Positions 18,388 through 29,626 are shown, numbered from the stretch's first letter. The stretch is DNA of 64,000 nt from Anaerolineae bacterium (GCA_025055255.1 JANWYI010000006.1:3361-67360), one strand, 5' to 3'. The notes: generated by a model not told the origin, from the letters alone. Numbers and translations are program-made.

Positions 18388-20526
18388 ATGTTGACGCGCC
18401 TATTACGCCTGACTGACAAGTTGATCGCTGCGCTGCTGCGCGTCGTCAGCTGGTGCTTTGAGCAAGTTGCTCGCCAGCTATATCTGTGGCGCATTTCAAT
18501 TGTTGGCATCCTTGCGCTCTTGACAAGCATAGCGCTCTACATTCTGCGAGGCGGACGCGCGCTCTACGCTGCAACGGCTGAGCGCAGCCGTGCCATGATG
18601 GCGCGCCGCGCTGAGCAAATTGCAGCACAAGGCATGGACAAGCGCGTGCTGCGCGAGGATCCGCTCAAAATGCAGAACCGCGCGCTCAGCCTATTCACTG
18701 TTGTACTATTGGTCGCCCTGATCGGTCTGATCGTGTGGACGACCTCAGGTGGTAGCGCGACGCGCTCAGTAGCAGGCAATTTTGGCGGTAGTTTGCAGCT
18801 CATCCCAACACAGCCGACGCCGACGCCTGTGCCGCCAACACCTACTCCGCTGCCTACCTTCACACCTGTGCCTGATCCGCTGCGCATCAGCGGCAGCTTG
18901 GTCTACTCGGCGCGCCTAAACGGGCGCGAAAATCTCTGGGCGCTCGGCATTGGGCAGAGTCAGCCAATTCGACTGACTAACACGCCAACTGATGACCGTG
19001 ACCCTGCTTGGAGTCCTGACGGGACGCGCGTTGCTTTTGCCAGTCGGCGTGGCGGCAACTGGAATTTGTACCTGTTAGAGATCGCCACAGGCGCGATCAC
19101 TCAGTTGACCTACACAGCAGGCTACGTCGGCGCGCCGTCATGGAGCCCTGATGGACAGTTCATCGCTTATGAGGCGTACGAAGGCGGCAATCTGGATATC
19201 TATGTCGTGGCGAGCGATGGCTCTAGCCCGCCGGCGCGCCTGACCTATCATCCTGCGCCTGATTTCTCGCCTGCTTGGAATCCAGGCGGCACACCTGTGC
19301 CAGGACGCCAAATTGCTTACGTCAGCCTGCGCGACGGCAACCCTGAGATTTACGTGATTGACCTTGACCGTCCACTGGAAGAAGAAGCGTTGCGCCTGAC
19401 CAATACGCCTGAACTTGAAGAGCAGTATCCAACTTGGAATCCGCAAGGCACGCAAATTGCCTACCATGCGCGCGTCAACGGCATTGACTTGGTGTTAGTG
19501 CGCAGCCTCGCGCAGCCAAGCGCGGAGCCGCTGATCATCGGGCGTGGTCGCGCGCCGAGTTGGTCGCCCAGCGGCAACATTTTGCTCTTCGCGCTAGAGA
19601 GTGGCACAAATACAACGATTGTGAGCAGTCTAGTTACTGGTAGCGGCGCGGCAGCCACAGCGATCAGTGTGACCGGTCGCGTGGAGCGCATGAGTTGGAC
19701 AGCGCAGCCGTTGCCAGAGGCGCTCTTGCTCAGCGGCGGCGCGCCTGAGGATGAGCGTCCGCTGTACGTGGAGAGCGTTGAAGGTAAACGCGATAGTCCG
19801 CCATACTACCAAGTGCGCGCTCTGAGCGGCGTCTCAGCAGCGACTTTGGCGGCGCTCTCAGATCGCGTAGACGACTCGTTCATTGCGCTGCGCGAGGCAG
19901 TTTTGCGGCAGAGCGGCGTAGATTTTCTTGGCGCGCTGCAGGACGCGCTCTGGACGTTAGATCGCCTGCCAGAGCCCGGTCAGCCGCGCCAAAGTTGGCA
20001 TTACGCTGGACGCGCTTTCTCCTTCGACCGCAACTTGGTCTTCAATACGCCGATTCCGCCAATTGAAGTTGTGCGCGAGGAAGTCGGTGCAAACGTCATG
20101 TGGCGAGTCTACCTGCGCGTGGCAGAGACAGCGCAGAATGGTCAGCTGGGTGAGCCGCTCAAGCGCCTGCCATGGGACTTTGCCAGTCGTGCCATTGGCG
20201 ATCCGCAAATCTTTGAGCAAGGCGGACGTCCGAAACCTGTTGTGCCATCAGGCTATTACATTGACCTGACTCGTCTTGCTGAAGATTACGGCTGGCAGCG
20301 CGTGCCGGCTGGTCGTGACTGGCGCAGCAACTTCCCAAGCATCCTTTATTGGCAATTTGAGCGCCGTGACGGACTGACGTGGGACGAAGCTATGCTTGAG
20401 CTCTACACACAGGCACAGATTGACGCTTTCCTGTTCGGCGTCCGTCTGCAGCCGACCGCCACGCCGACAGCTACAGCATCGCAGCGCCGCACGCCGACGC
20501 CGCGTCCGCCTGACTTGGGGAACTGA
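18388..20526 (+). CDS. Membrane-anchored TolB/PD40 beta-propeller protein
   Basis: N-terminal TM segments, TPTP linker, then repeated PAWSPDGTRVAFASRRGGNWNLYLLE type blades. Confidence 0.85.
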   Translation: MLTRLLRLTDKLIAALLRVVSWCFEQVARQLYLWRISIVGILALLTSIALYILRGGRALYAATAERSRAMMARRAEQIAAQGMDKRVLREDPLKMQNRALSLFTVVLLVALIGLIVWTTSGGSATRSVAGNFGGSLQLIPTQPTPTPVPPTPTPLPTFTPVPDPLRISGSLVYSARLNGRENLWALGIGQSQPIRLTNTPTDDRDPAWSPDGTRVAFASRRGGNWNLYLLEIATGAITQLTYTAGYVGAPSWSPDGQFIAYEAYEGGNLDIYVVASDGSSPPARLTYHPAPDFSPAWNPGGTPVPGRQIAYVSLRDGNPEIYVIDLDRPLEEEALRLTNTPELEEQYPTWNPQGTQIAYHARVNGIDLVLVRSLAQPSAEPLIIGRGRAPSWSPSGNILLFALESGTNTTIVSSLVTGSGAAATAISVTGRVERMSWTAQPLPEALLLSGGAPEDERPLYVESVEGKRDSPPYYQVRALSGVSAATLAALSDRVDDSFIALREAVLRQSGVDFLGALQDALWTLDRLPEPGQPRQSWHYAGRAFSFDRNLVFNTPIPPIEVVREEVGANVMWRVYLRVAETAQNGQLGEPLKRLPWDFASRAIGDPQIFEQGGRPKPVVPSGYYIDLTRLAEDYGWQRVPAGRDWRSNFPSILYWQFERRDGLTWDEAMLELYTQAQIDAFLFGVRLQPTATPTATASQRRTPTPRPPDLGN

Positions 20527-20538
20527 TGAGGAAACGAC

Positions 20539-21783
20539 GTGCGCAAGGTCATCGGCGCTCTCACTGTGCTAGTCTTGGTGACTGTTGCTTCAGTCATAAC
20601 GCTCTGGCTTGCCAGACCGCGCGCCGATGTGCCTGAAGTCATGCCGACACAAGCTGCTCTCTTGCCTGATCCAACAGCTACGCCGCGCAGCCGCGCTTGG
20701 GAAGCTGTGATTCAAGGCGAGTTGATGGTCGAGCGCACGGCGCCGCCGCCAAGTCCGACGCCTGCGCCAACACACACGCCGACGCCGCCTTTGCGCTGGC
20801 AACACACGCCGACGCCTGTTCGCCTGCGCCCAGAGCGCCCAACTGTGCCGCCGCCAACGGCTGTCAGCAGCCCGCGCGAGCCAACAGTCGCGCGCTATAA
20901 TGACCCGCGCCGTGGCGAGTTCTCGCCGCCGCCTGAGCAAGTGCCTCTCTCACTCGATCCCCGCGATCACTTCTGGTTTCGCCGTCCTGTGGATTCCTCT
21001 GCCAACAGCGCTGCGCTGTTCTCTTACGCCTACGGCTCAGACGGACCGAATGGCGAGTGGCGCATCCACCACGGTATTGACCTGCCCAATCCAATCGGCA
21101 AAGAAGTGCGCGCCTCAGCGGCTGGGCGCGTGATCTGGGCAGGCGATAACTACGTCTGGTATGAAAACGGACGCTACGTTGAGTCAGCGTATAGCTACGG
21201 CAACGTGGTTATCATCGAGCATAACTTCGGCTTTCAGGGCAAGCGGCTCTACACCCTTTACGCGCACCTGCAGCTGATCCTCGTCTATGCTGGGCAAGAC
21301 GTGCAAACAGGCGAGATCATCGGCCTGAGCGGACGCAGCGGCGTGGTCAGCGGACCGCACGTCCACTTTGAGGTACGCGTTGGACGTAACAGCTATTATG
21401 AGACGCGCAATCCGTTGCTGTGGATGGCGCCTTACGAAAATCACGGCGTGGTGGCAGGGCGCGTCACTTTGCCTGATGGTTCACTGGCACAAGATGTGAC
21501 CGTTATGCTGATGAAAGGCGGTCGTGTGATAGATACCACAACGACATACGTCAATCCGCGCCAGCCCAATAGCCGCACATGGAACGTCAATAGTGATGAA
21601 GTGTGGCGCGAGAACTTTGTGATCGGCGACGTGCCAGTCGGCGTTTACCAAGTCGTAGTCTTGTTGAATGGCAGACGCCTTATCCGCGACGTGACCGTGC
21701 GCCCTGCCACAACGTCGTTTGTGGACTTCACGGAGCTCGAAGTGATGCCGCTCCCGACTCCCTCGCCTACTCCAGCAGGATGA
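20539..21783 (+). CDS. M23 family metallopeptidase
   Basis: HHGIDLPNPIGKEVRASAAGRVIWAGDN...YGNVVIIEHNFG...LYTLYAHLQ...SGPHVHFEVRVG; signal/TM and TP-rich linker. Confidence 0.93.
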   Translation: MRKVIGALTVLVLVTVASVITLWLARPRADVPEVMPTQAALLPDPTATPRSRAWEAVIQGELMVERTAPPPSPTPAPTHTPTPPLRWQHTPTPVRLRPERPTVPPPTAVSSPREPTVARYNDPRRGEFSPPPEQVPLSLDPRDHFWFRRPVDSSANSAALFSYAYGSDGPNGEWRIHHGIDLPNPIGKEVRASAAGRVIWAGDNYVWYENGRYVESAYSYGNVVIIEHNFGFQGKRLYTLYAHLQLILVYAGQDVQTGEIIGLSGRSGVVSGPHVHFEVRVGRNSYYETRNPLLWMAPYENHGVVAGRVTLPDGSLAQDVTVMLMKGGRVIDTTTTYVNPRQPNSRTWNVNSDEVWRENFVIGDVPVGVYQVVVLLNGRRLIRDVTVRPATTSFVDFTELEVMPLPTPSPTPAG

Positions 21784-21789
21784 AAGCCG

Positions 21790-22491
21790 ATGATACGTCT
21801 GATACTTGTGGTAATTGCCCTGAGCCTGGTCCTTTCCGCCTTGATTAATACAGCGCGCTCTTCTGGCAGTTCGCAACCTTTAACGCTCGATCAGCTTTTC
21901 ACTGGCGCCAATGGCGAAGCCTGCGCGTCGCTATGCATGTTAGGCGTGACGCCAAGCCAGACGTCTTTTGTGGATGCTAACCGTCTCGTGCGCCAACATC
22001 CGCTCGTGCGCGGTCAGTTGCTGACCGAGCGCGTAAACGGCAACTTAGTCGAACTGATTGGCGTGGACATCACAGTGGTGCTGCTGCGCGGTAGACGTAA
22101 CGAACTCGCCCTGATCAGCATCCATACTGAGCCGTTCAACACGGTCATCTTGCCTGCTGAGCGCTTCAGTCAGAATTATGTGCGAGTCGACTCGCTTGGC
22201 ACACTGGGCGACGTCCTAGCGCGCTTCGGCACGCCTGCGCGTGTACTGGTGCCGCGCCGCAGCACTAACATGATGCGTCTGTTCTATCCGCAGCACAGCA
22301 TGGTTATCACCAGCCAAATTGCCAGCAGGTCAGGTGAGACGCACGTGCGCACAAGCGATCAAGTGCAGTACATCGGCATCAGCGCACTGGAGCAGTACCG
22401 CGACGCATGGCAGGGACTAACTCTATCCGCGACCGCATGGCATGGCTTCAGCCGCGCTGTGCGCTATTTGCAGACATCGCGCCAACCGTGA
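21790..22491 (+). CDS. Secreted hypothetical protein with ANGEACASLCMLGVTPSQT motif (paralog of next ORF)
   Basis: Signal peptide; shares C-x3-C-x-LGV motif and overall layout with 22492..23073. Confidence 0.7.
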   Translation: MIRLILVVIALSLVLSALINTARSSGSSQPLTLDQLFTGANGEACASLCMLGVTPSQTSFVDANRLVRQHPLVRGQLLTERVNGNLVELIGVDITVVLLRGRRNELALISIHTEPFNTVILPAERFSQNYVRVDSLGTLGDVLARFGTPARVLVPRRSTNMMRLFYPQHSMVITSQIASRSGETHVRTSDQVQYIGISALEQYRDAWQGLTLSATAWHGFSRAVRYLQTSRQP

Positions 22492-23073
22492 ATGAAGCGC
22501 CTATTGTGCTTGCTGAGCATCTGTAGCGCATTGCTCACAGCGCTGAGCCTAGCTGCGCGCGCACTTGGCACACAGCAAGTTTCACCTTACATAGCTTATT
22601 TCAGCGCCGCAGACGGCACATCTTGTGCCACGCCGTGTCTGTTCGGCGTGCAGCCGACGCATCTAGCGCTCAGACCAATCATCAAGCTCTTACAGGCGCA
22701 TCCGTTGACGGCACAAGGCGATCAAGGGCTGTTCAATAACGATCTCGCCGTCTTCGGCACGGATCAGTTCACTGTCATCGTCAGTCAGGCAAGTGACCCT
22801 GTCATGTTCGTCACCTTTATCGAGCCGTTGCCGCTTGGCGAAGTTTTGGCTGCTTTCGGCGCACCTAAACTCAGCTTTTTTCAGCGCACGCGGCACGGAC
22901 TGAGCCAGACGTTGCTCTTCGCTGAAGGACAGCTCTTGGCGGAAGTGTGGCACGCACCAGCAGCGACGCACAGCAGTCTGCGAGCAGCGGTTGTGCGGTT
23001 AGGCGTGGCGACGCGCGGCTTCAATCAGCGCGGCGCTTCACTGTGGCGCGGCTTGAGCGCGCTCAAGCCTTGA
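22492..23073 (+). CDS. Secreted hypothetical protein with ADGTSCATPCLFGVQPTHL motif (paralog of previous ORF)
   Basis: Signal peptide; adjacent to upstream paralog (starts right after its stop). Confidence 0.7.
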   Translation: MKRLLCLLSICSALLTALSLAARALGTQQVSPYIAYFSAADGTSCATPCLFGVQPTHLALRPIIKLLQAHPLTAQGDQGLFNNDLAVFGTDQFTVIVSQASDPVMFVTFIEPLPLGEVLAAFGAPKLSFFQRTRHGLSQTLLFAEGQLLAEVWHAPAATHSSLRAAVVRLGVATRGFNQRGASLWRGLSALKP

Positions 23074-24148
23074 TGCGCTTGTGACGACGCCGCGCAAAGT
23101 AGCGGCGGCGCGGCTTGGCGGACTCAGTCGGCGCGCCGTGCTGACTGATGTAGCGCGCCATGCCTTCCCGAATTGCCTCAATCAGGTTGCCTTCCACAGC
23201 GCGGCGCGCCTGCAAAATGGCATTCTTGATACCTTTGGCGTTCGAACGTCCATGACCGATGATCACCACGCCGTTCACGCCGAGCAGAGGCGCGCCGCCG
23301 ATCTCAAACGGGTCAACTTGCTTGTAGATTTTGCGCAACACTGGGCTGATCAAAAAGCCGCCGAGAATGCGCAACGGATTGCTCAACAGCTCGCGGCGTA
23401 TTACGCGGAAAAATGCCTCACCAACGGCTTCCATTGCCTTGAGCATGATGTTGCCGACAAATCCATCGGCGACGACAACATCAGCAGCGCCTTTCAGCAC
23501 TTCCTTCGGCTCAACGTTGCCGATAAAATTCAAGCCTGAGTTAGCAAAGAGCGCTGCGCTCTGACGGACAACTTGGTTGCCCTTGCCTTCCTCTTCACCA
23601 TTTGAGAGCAATGCTACGCGCGGACGAGTTTGCCCGAGCACATGCTGCGCATACAGGCTGCCCATGACGCCGAACTGGAACATCCACTCAGGTTGCGCGT
23701 CAGGATTAGCGCCTAGGTCTGCCATGACGACCAGCTGATTATTCTCTACGCGCATGAGCGACGTGAGCGCTGGACGGCGCACGCCGCGAATGCGCTGCAG
23801 CGTGTGCAGCGTCGCCAACGTTAGAGCGGCGCCTGTGTTGCCTGCTGTCACAATCGCGTCTGCGTAGCCGTCGCGCACTAGCCGCATGCCAACTAGCATG
23901 GACGAGTCGGGCTTTTGGCGCGCCGTCTGAGTTGGATTATCGCCCATCTCGACCGATTGACTAGCGTGGACAATCTCGATAGGTAGGTTAGCGGTATCGT
24001 ACTTGCTCAGCTCCTGAGCGATACGGGCTTGGTCGCCAACAAGGATGAGACGATCTTGTGGGCTGAATTCGCGGGCTGCCATCACGGCGCCTTCCACATC
24101 AGGCACGGGACAATGATCGCTGCCCATTGCATCAACTACGATTCGCAT
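23063..24148 (-). CDS. plsX: Phosphate acyltransferase PlsX
   Basis: MRIVVDAMGSDHCPVPDVEGAV, SVEMGDNPTQTARQKPDSSM, AIVTAGNTGAALTLATL, VADGFVGNIMLKAMEAVGE; start placed at internal Met 24148. Confidence 0.96.
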   Translation of the reverse strand: MRIVVDAMGSDHCPVPDVEGAVMAAREFSPQDRLILVGDQARIAQELSKYDTANLPIEIVHASQSVEMGDNPTQTARQKPDSSMLVGMRLVRDGYADAIVTAGNTGAALTLATLHTLQRIRGVRRPALTSLMRVENNQLVVMADLGANPDAQPEWMFQFGVMGSLYAQHVLGQTRPRVALLSNGEEEGKGNQVVRQSAALFANSGLNFIGNVEPKEVLKGAADVVVADGFVGNIMLKAMEAVGEAFFRVIRRELLSNPLRILGGFLISPVLRKIYKQVDPFEIGGAPLLGVNGVVIIGHGRSNAKGIKNAILQARRAVEGNLIEAIREGMARYISQHGAPTESAKPRRRYFARRRHKRIKA

Positions 24149-24303
24149 AAATGTGCTCCAACTTGGCAAGGACTTTCCTATGAGCCGCATGGGCAACCGC
24201 GATTCTACACCACAACTTGACAGGGCGCATATGAGCGAATACCATAAGCCGCGTTGCCACACGCGACTTTGATAACACTTGTTAGGAAATTGCGATACGC
24301 GCC

Positions 24304-26334
24304 ATGCAGACTTACCGACGTGACCTGTTTCACTTGCTGGAGTCGGCGCTTGTGGCGCTTTTTTTCGTGCAAAGTGTCCGCTTCCTATACAGCACGCTCT
24401 ACGCACACTTCAGCAGCGCGAACTTGGTGGCGCTGACTGTAGATGGCGCCGCGCTAATCGGTCAGAGCGGCGTGGTGACGCCTGAGATGTTGCAAAATGA
24501 GCTGATTGCGCTTGGCGTAGCGCTAACTTTGCCATTTTTGGCACCACTCTTGGGCAGGCTCTGGTTTGGCGGGCTAATTGCAGCGGCGCTTGTGGCAGCT
24601 GGGCGCGTTTTCATGACGGCGAATGGCGGCGTGTTCCTGGGCGTGGCAGGCGCGGCAATCGCCGTTGGAGCAGCGTTGCTGCACATGGCAATTGGGATTG
24701 TCAAGCGCCCGAACGTTTTTCCGCTGAGCATGGCACTTGCCTTCGCCGCTGACGGTCTGATTCGCCTGATCGATCACACAGCGGATTTCACATGGCAGGC
24801 TGCTTACCTTGACTTGCAGACAGTATTCTCTCTGATCCTGTTCATCTGCGCGCTGCTGGCAACTATTTTCAGTGCTGTGCCGCGCGGAGCGTCTGCGGCG
24901 TACACCTCGCTCAATTTGAGCAGCGCGCTCGCCATTGGCGGCTTGTTTTACCTAGAATTTGCCGTTCTCGGCTTGCCGAACAGCCTTGCGCGGCGCGCTA
25001 ACGTGGAGTACACATTGGCTGCACCATTTCTAGCTGCTGCGACCTTGCTGCCAACCGCGCCGATTGTGCGCGCCGCTGCGCGCAGCTTTATCGGCATGTT
25101 TGACGGGCGTTACCGCGGCTGGGTCTGGGCGCTGACCGTTGCCCTGCTGCTGACCATTGGTTTCCGTTTCGAAGGCGTCGTCGCGCTCTTGGCGCTGTGC
25201 AGCGCGCAGTTCATGCTCGTGCTGCTCTGGTGGTGGACTATTCAGCCTTCGAATGGCACTGGACGCTTTATTTTCGCCGCGCTCAACCTGCTCATCGCCA
25301 TGCTTGTCTTCCTTGCCTTCTCCGCAGCCGACTACCTGACCTTTGAGTATGCCTTTGTGCGCGGCATTCCAGAGCCATTCGGGACTCTTCTGCGCAGCAT
25401 GCGTGGACTCGGTCTAGCAGTGGCAGTTAGCGCGGCGCTAGTTTCAGCTATACCGATGATCGCAGCGCGCAAGCGTGTGGCATGGCGCGGCGGCACCTTT
25501 GCCGAGACGCTCGGCGGCGTGGCGTTGAGCGCGCTCGGTGTAGCGTTAGCGATCAGCCTGCCACGTCCGTTCATTTTACAGATGCCGCTTGATCCGACGT
25601 CGCTGCGCGTCGGCACGCTTAATTTGCATGGCGGCTACAGTTTGTACTTCGGCGCCGACCTGAACGCCACAGCTGCCGCAATTTGGCGCAGCGGCGTGGA
25701 CATCCTGTTGCTGCAGGACGTCGAGACGGGACGGCTGATCAGCGGCGGCGTGGATCAGGTGACGTGGTTAGCACGGACGTTGAACATGAACGCCGTCTAT
25801 GTGCCCACTGTGGAAAGCTTGCAAGGTTTAGCAGTCCTCTCGCGCCTGCCAATTCTGCAAAGCGATAGCGCAGTGCTCTCTGCCAGCAGCAAGGCAACGG
25901 CTGTGCAATTCGCGCGCCTGCTCAAGCCGAATGGCGCTGTGCTGGATATTTACAACACACAGCTCAGCCTGATCTTCCGCAGCGACGCTTTCACGATTGA
26001 GCAGCTTGAGGCAGATCAGGCACGTCAAATCCAAGAGATTCTCGCCTTCATTGAACTGAATCGTAGCGAGCTGAACGCGCTGATTCTTGGTGGGACGTTC
26101 AATCACGCGCCCAAGACCGATGTCTACCTATTTTTAACGCAGCCGCCGCAAAATTTTGTTGATCCTTTCGCCGATTTTCCTGAGGAACGCGCCATGACGC
26201 GCCGTCTGATCAATGAGCCAGCTGTGCGCGTGGACTATCTGTGGCTGCGCCGCGTCCGTCCGTTGGAAGTCGGCATTACGCCTGTGCCATTTTCCAGTCA
26301 CGACATGCCTGTGGTCAAAATCGCCCTAAACTGA
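24304..26334 (+). CDS. Multi-TM protein with C-terminal endonuclease/exonuclease/phosphatase domain
   Basis: About 10 hydrophobic segments, then LRVGTLNLHGGYS...VDILLLQDVETGR...FSSHDMPVV (EEP-like). Confidence 0.8.
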   Translation: MQTYRRDLFHLLESALVALFFVQSVRFLYSTLYAHFSSANLVALTVDGAALIGQSGVVTPEMLQNELIALGVALTLPFLAPLLGRLWFGGLIAAALVAAGRVFMTANGGVFLGVAGAAIAVGAALLHMAIGIVKRPNVFPLSMALAFAADGLIRLIDHTADFTWQAAYLDLQTVFSLILFICALLATIFSAVPRGASAAYTSLNLSSALAIGGLFYLEFAVLGLPNSLARRANVEYTLAAPFLAAATLLPTAPIVRAAARSFIGMFDGRYRGWVWALTVALLLTIGFRFEGVVALLALCSAQFMLVLLWWWTIQPSNGTGRFIFAALNLLIAMLVFLAFSAADYLTFEYAFVRGIPEPFGTLLRSMRGLGLAVAVSAALVSAIPMIAARKRVAWRGGTFAETLGGVALSALGVALAISLPRPFILQMPLDPTSLRVGTLNLHGGYSLYFGADLNATAAAIWRSGVDILLLQDVETGRLISGGVDQVTWLARTLNMNAVYVPTVESLQGLAVLSRLPILQSDSAVLSASSKATAVQFARLLKPNGAVLDIYNTQLSLIFRSDAFTIEQLEADQARQIQEILAFIELNRSELNALILGGTFNHAPKTDVYLFLTQPPQNFVDPFADFPEERAMTRRLINEPAVRVDYLWLRRVRPLEVGITPVPFSSHDMPVVKIALN

Positions 26335-26343
26335 GGAAAAACA

Positions 26344-27471
26344 ATGCGCATTGCGCTCTACACTGAGACCTTCCTGCCTAAAATTGACGGCATTGTGCGC
26401 GTCGTCTGCCTGACTTTGGAACATTTGCAACGGCGCGGCATTCAAGCTGTTGTTGTAGCGCCTGAGCAGGGAATGCGCGAGTATGCAGGCGCACAAGTGA
26501 TCGGTGTGCCGTGCGTGCGCAATCCCGTCTATCCTGAAGGACGCATCGGCATTCCTAGCTGGAGCGTTTACCGCAAGGTCAAGGCGTTTGCACCTGACCT
26601 GATCCACAGCTTTCATCCTGTCAACATCGGCATGATGGGCGTTGTCCATGCGCACTGGCTGCACAAGCCCGTGCTATCGTCCTTTCATCTGGACATCGCA
26701 CACATGGCGGCGCATTACGGCTTGCCGCTCTTCGGCAAATTTCTGCGCGCGTTAGTGACCTACGGCTTCAATCAGAGCGCCTACAGCCTTGCGCCTTCGC
26801 GCCTGATTCAGGCGAAAATGCGCGCTGAAGGCGTGAAGCGAGTCGGCTGGTGGCGGCGCGGCGTGGACGCTGAACAGTTTCATCCGCGTTTTGCACGCTC
26901 GGACGTGCGCAACGCGCTCAGCAATGGACATCCTGAGGACGTGCTGTTGCTGTATGTCGGTCGCCTAGCGCCAGAGAAAAATCTTGAGCAGCTGCGCGCC
27001 GTGCTAGAGCGTGTGCCACACACGCGCCTAGCGCTTGTCGGCGGCGGTCCACAGCGTGAGGCGCTTGAGGCACATTTTGCGGGCTTGCCTGTCCACTTTG
27101 CAGGCTATCGCACAGGGCGCAGCTTAGCAGAGGCGTACGCCAGCGCCGATATTTTCGTCTTTCCCTCTGCCTTCGAGAGCTTCGGCTTGGTCATCCTAGA
27201 GGCAATGGCATCAGGCTTGCCAGTGGTCTCGACGCGCGTCGGCGGCGCTGTTGACATGATCACGGAAGGCGTCACAGGCTACACAGTTGAGGTCGGCGAT
27301 GTAGACGGCTTGGTGGAAGGCGTGCGGCGTCTCGCCTGCGATCCTGAGCGGCTGCGCGCTGCTAAACTTGCCGCGCGCGCGCACGCCGAGCAGTTCGACT
27401 GGTCGGTCATCATGGACGCGCTGATTGAGTGCTACAAGGCAATTATCAACGGCGAGACGCCGCGCTTGTGA
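26344..27471 (+). CDS. GT4 family glycosyltransferase (alpha-mannosyltransferase-like)
   Basis: MRIALYTETFLPKIDGIVRVV, LLYVGRLAPEKNLEQL, FPSAFESFGLVILEAMASGLPVVST. Confidence 0.93.
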   Translation: MRIALYTETFLPKIDGIVRVVCLTLEHLQRRGIQAVVVAPEQGMREYAGAQVIGVPCVRNPVYPEGRIGIPSWSVYRKVKAFAPDLIHSFHPVNIGMMGVVHAHWLHKPVLSSFHLDIAHMAAHYGLPLFGKFLRALVTYGFNQSAYSLAPSRLIQAKMRAEGVKRVGWWRRGVDAEQFHPRFARSDVRNALSNGHPEDVLLLYVGRLAPEKNLEQLRAVLERVPHTRLALVGGGPQREALEAHFAGLPVHFAGYRTGRSLAEAYASADIFVFPSAFESFGLVILEAMASGLPVVSTRVGGAVDMITEGVTGYTVEVGDVDGLVEGVRRLACDPERLRAAKLAARAHAEQFDWSVIMDALIECYKAIINGETPRL

Positions 27472-27483
27472 GCTGTGTTTGAA

Positions 27484-29043
27484 CTATTCCCACTCAATTG
27501 TAGACGGCGGCTTGGTTGTGATGTCGTAGACCACGCGATTGACGCCTTGCACTTCGTTGACGATCCGTTCGCTGATGCGCGCCAAAACGTCGTAAGGCAG
27601 GCGCGCCCAGTGCGCCGTCATAAAGTCTTCCGTGCGCACAGCACGCACGGCAATAGTCTCCTGATAAGTACGCCCATCACCCATCACGCCGACGCTGCGC
27701 GTCGGCAGCAGCACGGCAAAAGCCTGCGATGTCTCACTGCGTAGCAGATTGGCGCGCTCTAGCTCTTCCAGCACAATTGCGTCGGCGGCGCGCAGACGCG
27801 CCACGCGCTCAAAGGTCACCTCGCCCAGACAGCGCACGGCTAAGCCTGGTCCGGGAAACGGCTGCCGCCACACAATCGAATCGGGCAGACCGAGCGCCGT
27901 GCCGATCTGCCTTACCTCGTCTTTGAACAGGTAGCGCAGTGGCTCAACCAGCTCAAAGCCGAGATCAGGCGGCAAACCGCCGACGTTATGATGCTTCTTG
28001 ATCGTGCGCGCTGCTGAGCCTGCGCTGCCGCCTGACTCGATTACATCAGGGTAGATTGTGCCTTGCGCGAGGAATCTGACCTTGCCCAGTTTGCGCGCCG
28101 CTGACTCAAAGGCGCGAATGAATTTCTCGCCAATGATAGCGCGCTTCTGCTCAGGCTCAGTTACGCCTGCCAATGCCTCGAAAAATAGCTCGCTCGCGTC
28201 TACTGCCACAAGGCGCATGCCCATGTGTGCCTGAAAAGTCTGCACGACCTGCTCAGGCTCGCCTTGGCGCAGCAGACCTGTGTTGATGAAAATGCAGGTT
28301 AGCTGGTCGCCTACAGCGCGTTGTAAGAGCGCCGCCGCCACAGCCGAGTCCACGCCGCCGCTCAGCCCAAGAATGACGCGCTCTGAGCCGATCTGCGCAC
28401 GCAGCGCCGCGACGCTCTCATCAATGATTGCCGCAGGCGTCCAGTCAGGCGTGCAACCGCAGATATGCACGGCAAAATTGCGCAAAATGACGGCGCCATG
28501 CGGCGTGTGCGTCACTTCGGGATGAAACTGCACAGCGTAGCGCCGACCTTCAGGATCGCTAATTGCAGCATATGGCGCATTGGACGTGCTGCCAAGCGCA
28601 CGCCAGCCTGCAGGCAAGCGCTCAACGCGGTCGCCGTGACTCATCCAGACAGGCAGTTGATCAGGCAGGTCGCGGAAGAGCGGACACGGCACAATTCGCA
28701 CGTTCGCAGCTCCGTACTCGCGCTGTGCCGCGCTGCTAACCGTGCCGCCAAAGGTATGCGCCAAGAGCTGCATGCCGTAGCAAATGCCGAGCGTCGGCAC
28801 GTCCATTTTGAGCAAGTAAGCAGGCAGCTGCGGCGCATTTGGCTCGTAGACACTGTAAGGGCTGCCGCTGAGGATAATGCCGCGCGGCGCACTGGCAAAG
28901 ACCTGTTCTGCAGGCGCGTCGGGCGCGAAAATTTCGCTGTAAATGCCTTGCTCGCGCAGTCGCCGTGCAATTAGCTGTGTGTACTGCGAGCCGTAGTCTA
29001 AGATAGCAATGCCACCGCTGTGAAAAGCGCGTGAGTTACTCAT
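27484..29043 (-). CDS. guaA: GMP synthase (glutamine-hydrolysing)
   Basis: [55 protein letters not shown]-terminal [13 protein letters not shown]. Confidence 0.98.
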   Translation of the reverse strand: MSNSRAFHSGGIAILDYGSQYTQLIARRLREQGIYSEIFAPDAPAEQVFASAPRGIILSGSPYSVYEPNAPQLPAYLLKMDVPTLGICYGMQLLAHTFGGTVSSAAQREYGAANVRIVPCPLFRDLPDQLPVWMSHGDRVERLPAGWRALGSTSNAPYAAISDPEGRRYAVQFHPEVTHTPHGAVILRNFAVHICGCTPDWTPAAIIDESVAALRAQIGSERVILGLSGGVDSAVAAALLQRAVGDQLTCIFINTGLLRQGEPEQVVQTFQAHMGMRLVAVDASELFFEALAGVTEPEQKRAIIGEKFIRAFESAARKLGKVRFLAQGTIYPDVIESGGSAGSAARTIKKHHNVGGLPPDLGFELVEPLRYLFKDEVRQIGTALGLPDSIVWRQPFPGPGLAVRCLGEVTFERVARLRAADAIVLEELERANLLRSETSQAFAVLLPTRSVGVMGDGRTYQETIAVRAVRTEDFMTAHWARLPYDVLARISERIVNEVQGVNRVVYDITTKPPSTIEWE

Positions 29044-29626
29044 CAGCAAAGACGATCTGTCCGTTTTCCATGCTAGTGATCACCACGAGCGACTCAATGC
29101 GCACGCCAAACGGCTCTAGCACTTGCCGACCTTGCTCAAAGGTCTTCTCAACAATGCACGCCACGCCGACGACCGTGCTGCGCGCGCTGCGCACTATGCG
29201 AATCAAGCCTTTGAGCGTACGTCCAGAGGCGAGGAAGTCGTCAATGATCAGCACGCGCTCGTTCGGCGGCAAAAACTCAGCTGAGACCAGCAGATTCACC
29301 TCTACGCCTTTGGTGTGCGAAGGCGCCGTCTCTAGGTAGACTGGTCCGTACATTGTGATAGGCTTCACTTTACGCGCATAGACTAGTGGCACGCCTAGCA
29401 CGTAGGCAGTTGCAAAGGCAGGCGCAATGCCGCTCACTTCCGCTGTCAGGACGCGCGTGACGCCGTCATCGCGGAAGCGCCGCGCGATTTCTTCGCCGCA
29501 GCGCATGATGAGCCGCGTGTCCACTTGGTGGTTGAGCAAGCTGTCAATTTTCAGGATTCCGTCGCCAAGATTTTGTCCTTCGGCACGGATGCGATCTCGC
29601 AGTTCCTTCATAGTGAGTTCTCTCAT
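29036..29626 (-). CDS. xpt: Xanthine phosphoribosyltransferase
   Basis: [47 protein letters not shown]-binding [17 protein letters not shown]; overlaps guaA start. Confidence 0.93.
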   Translation of the reverse strand: MRELTMKELRDRIRAEGQNLGDGILKIDSLLNHQVDTRLIMRCGEEIARRFRDDGVTRVLTAEVSGIAPAFATAYVLGVPLVYARKVKPITMYGPVYLETAPSHTKGVEVNLLVSAEFLPPNERVLIIDDFLASGRTLKGLIRIVRSARSTVVGVACIVEKTFEQGRQVLEPFGVRIESLVVITSMENGQIVFADE

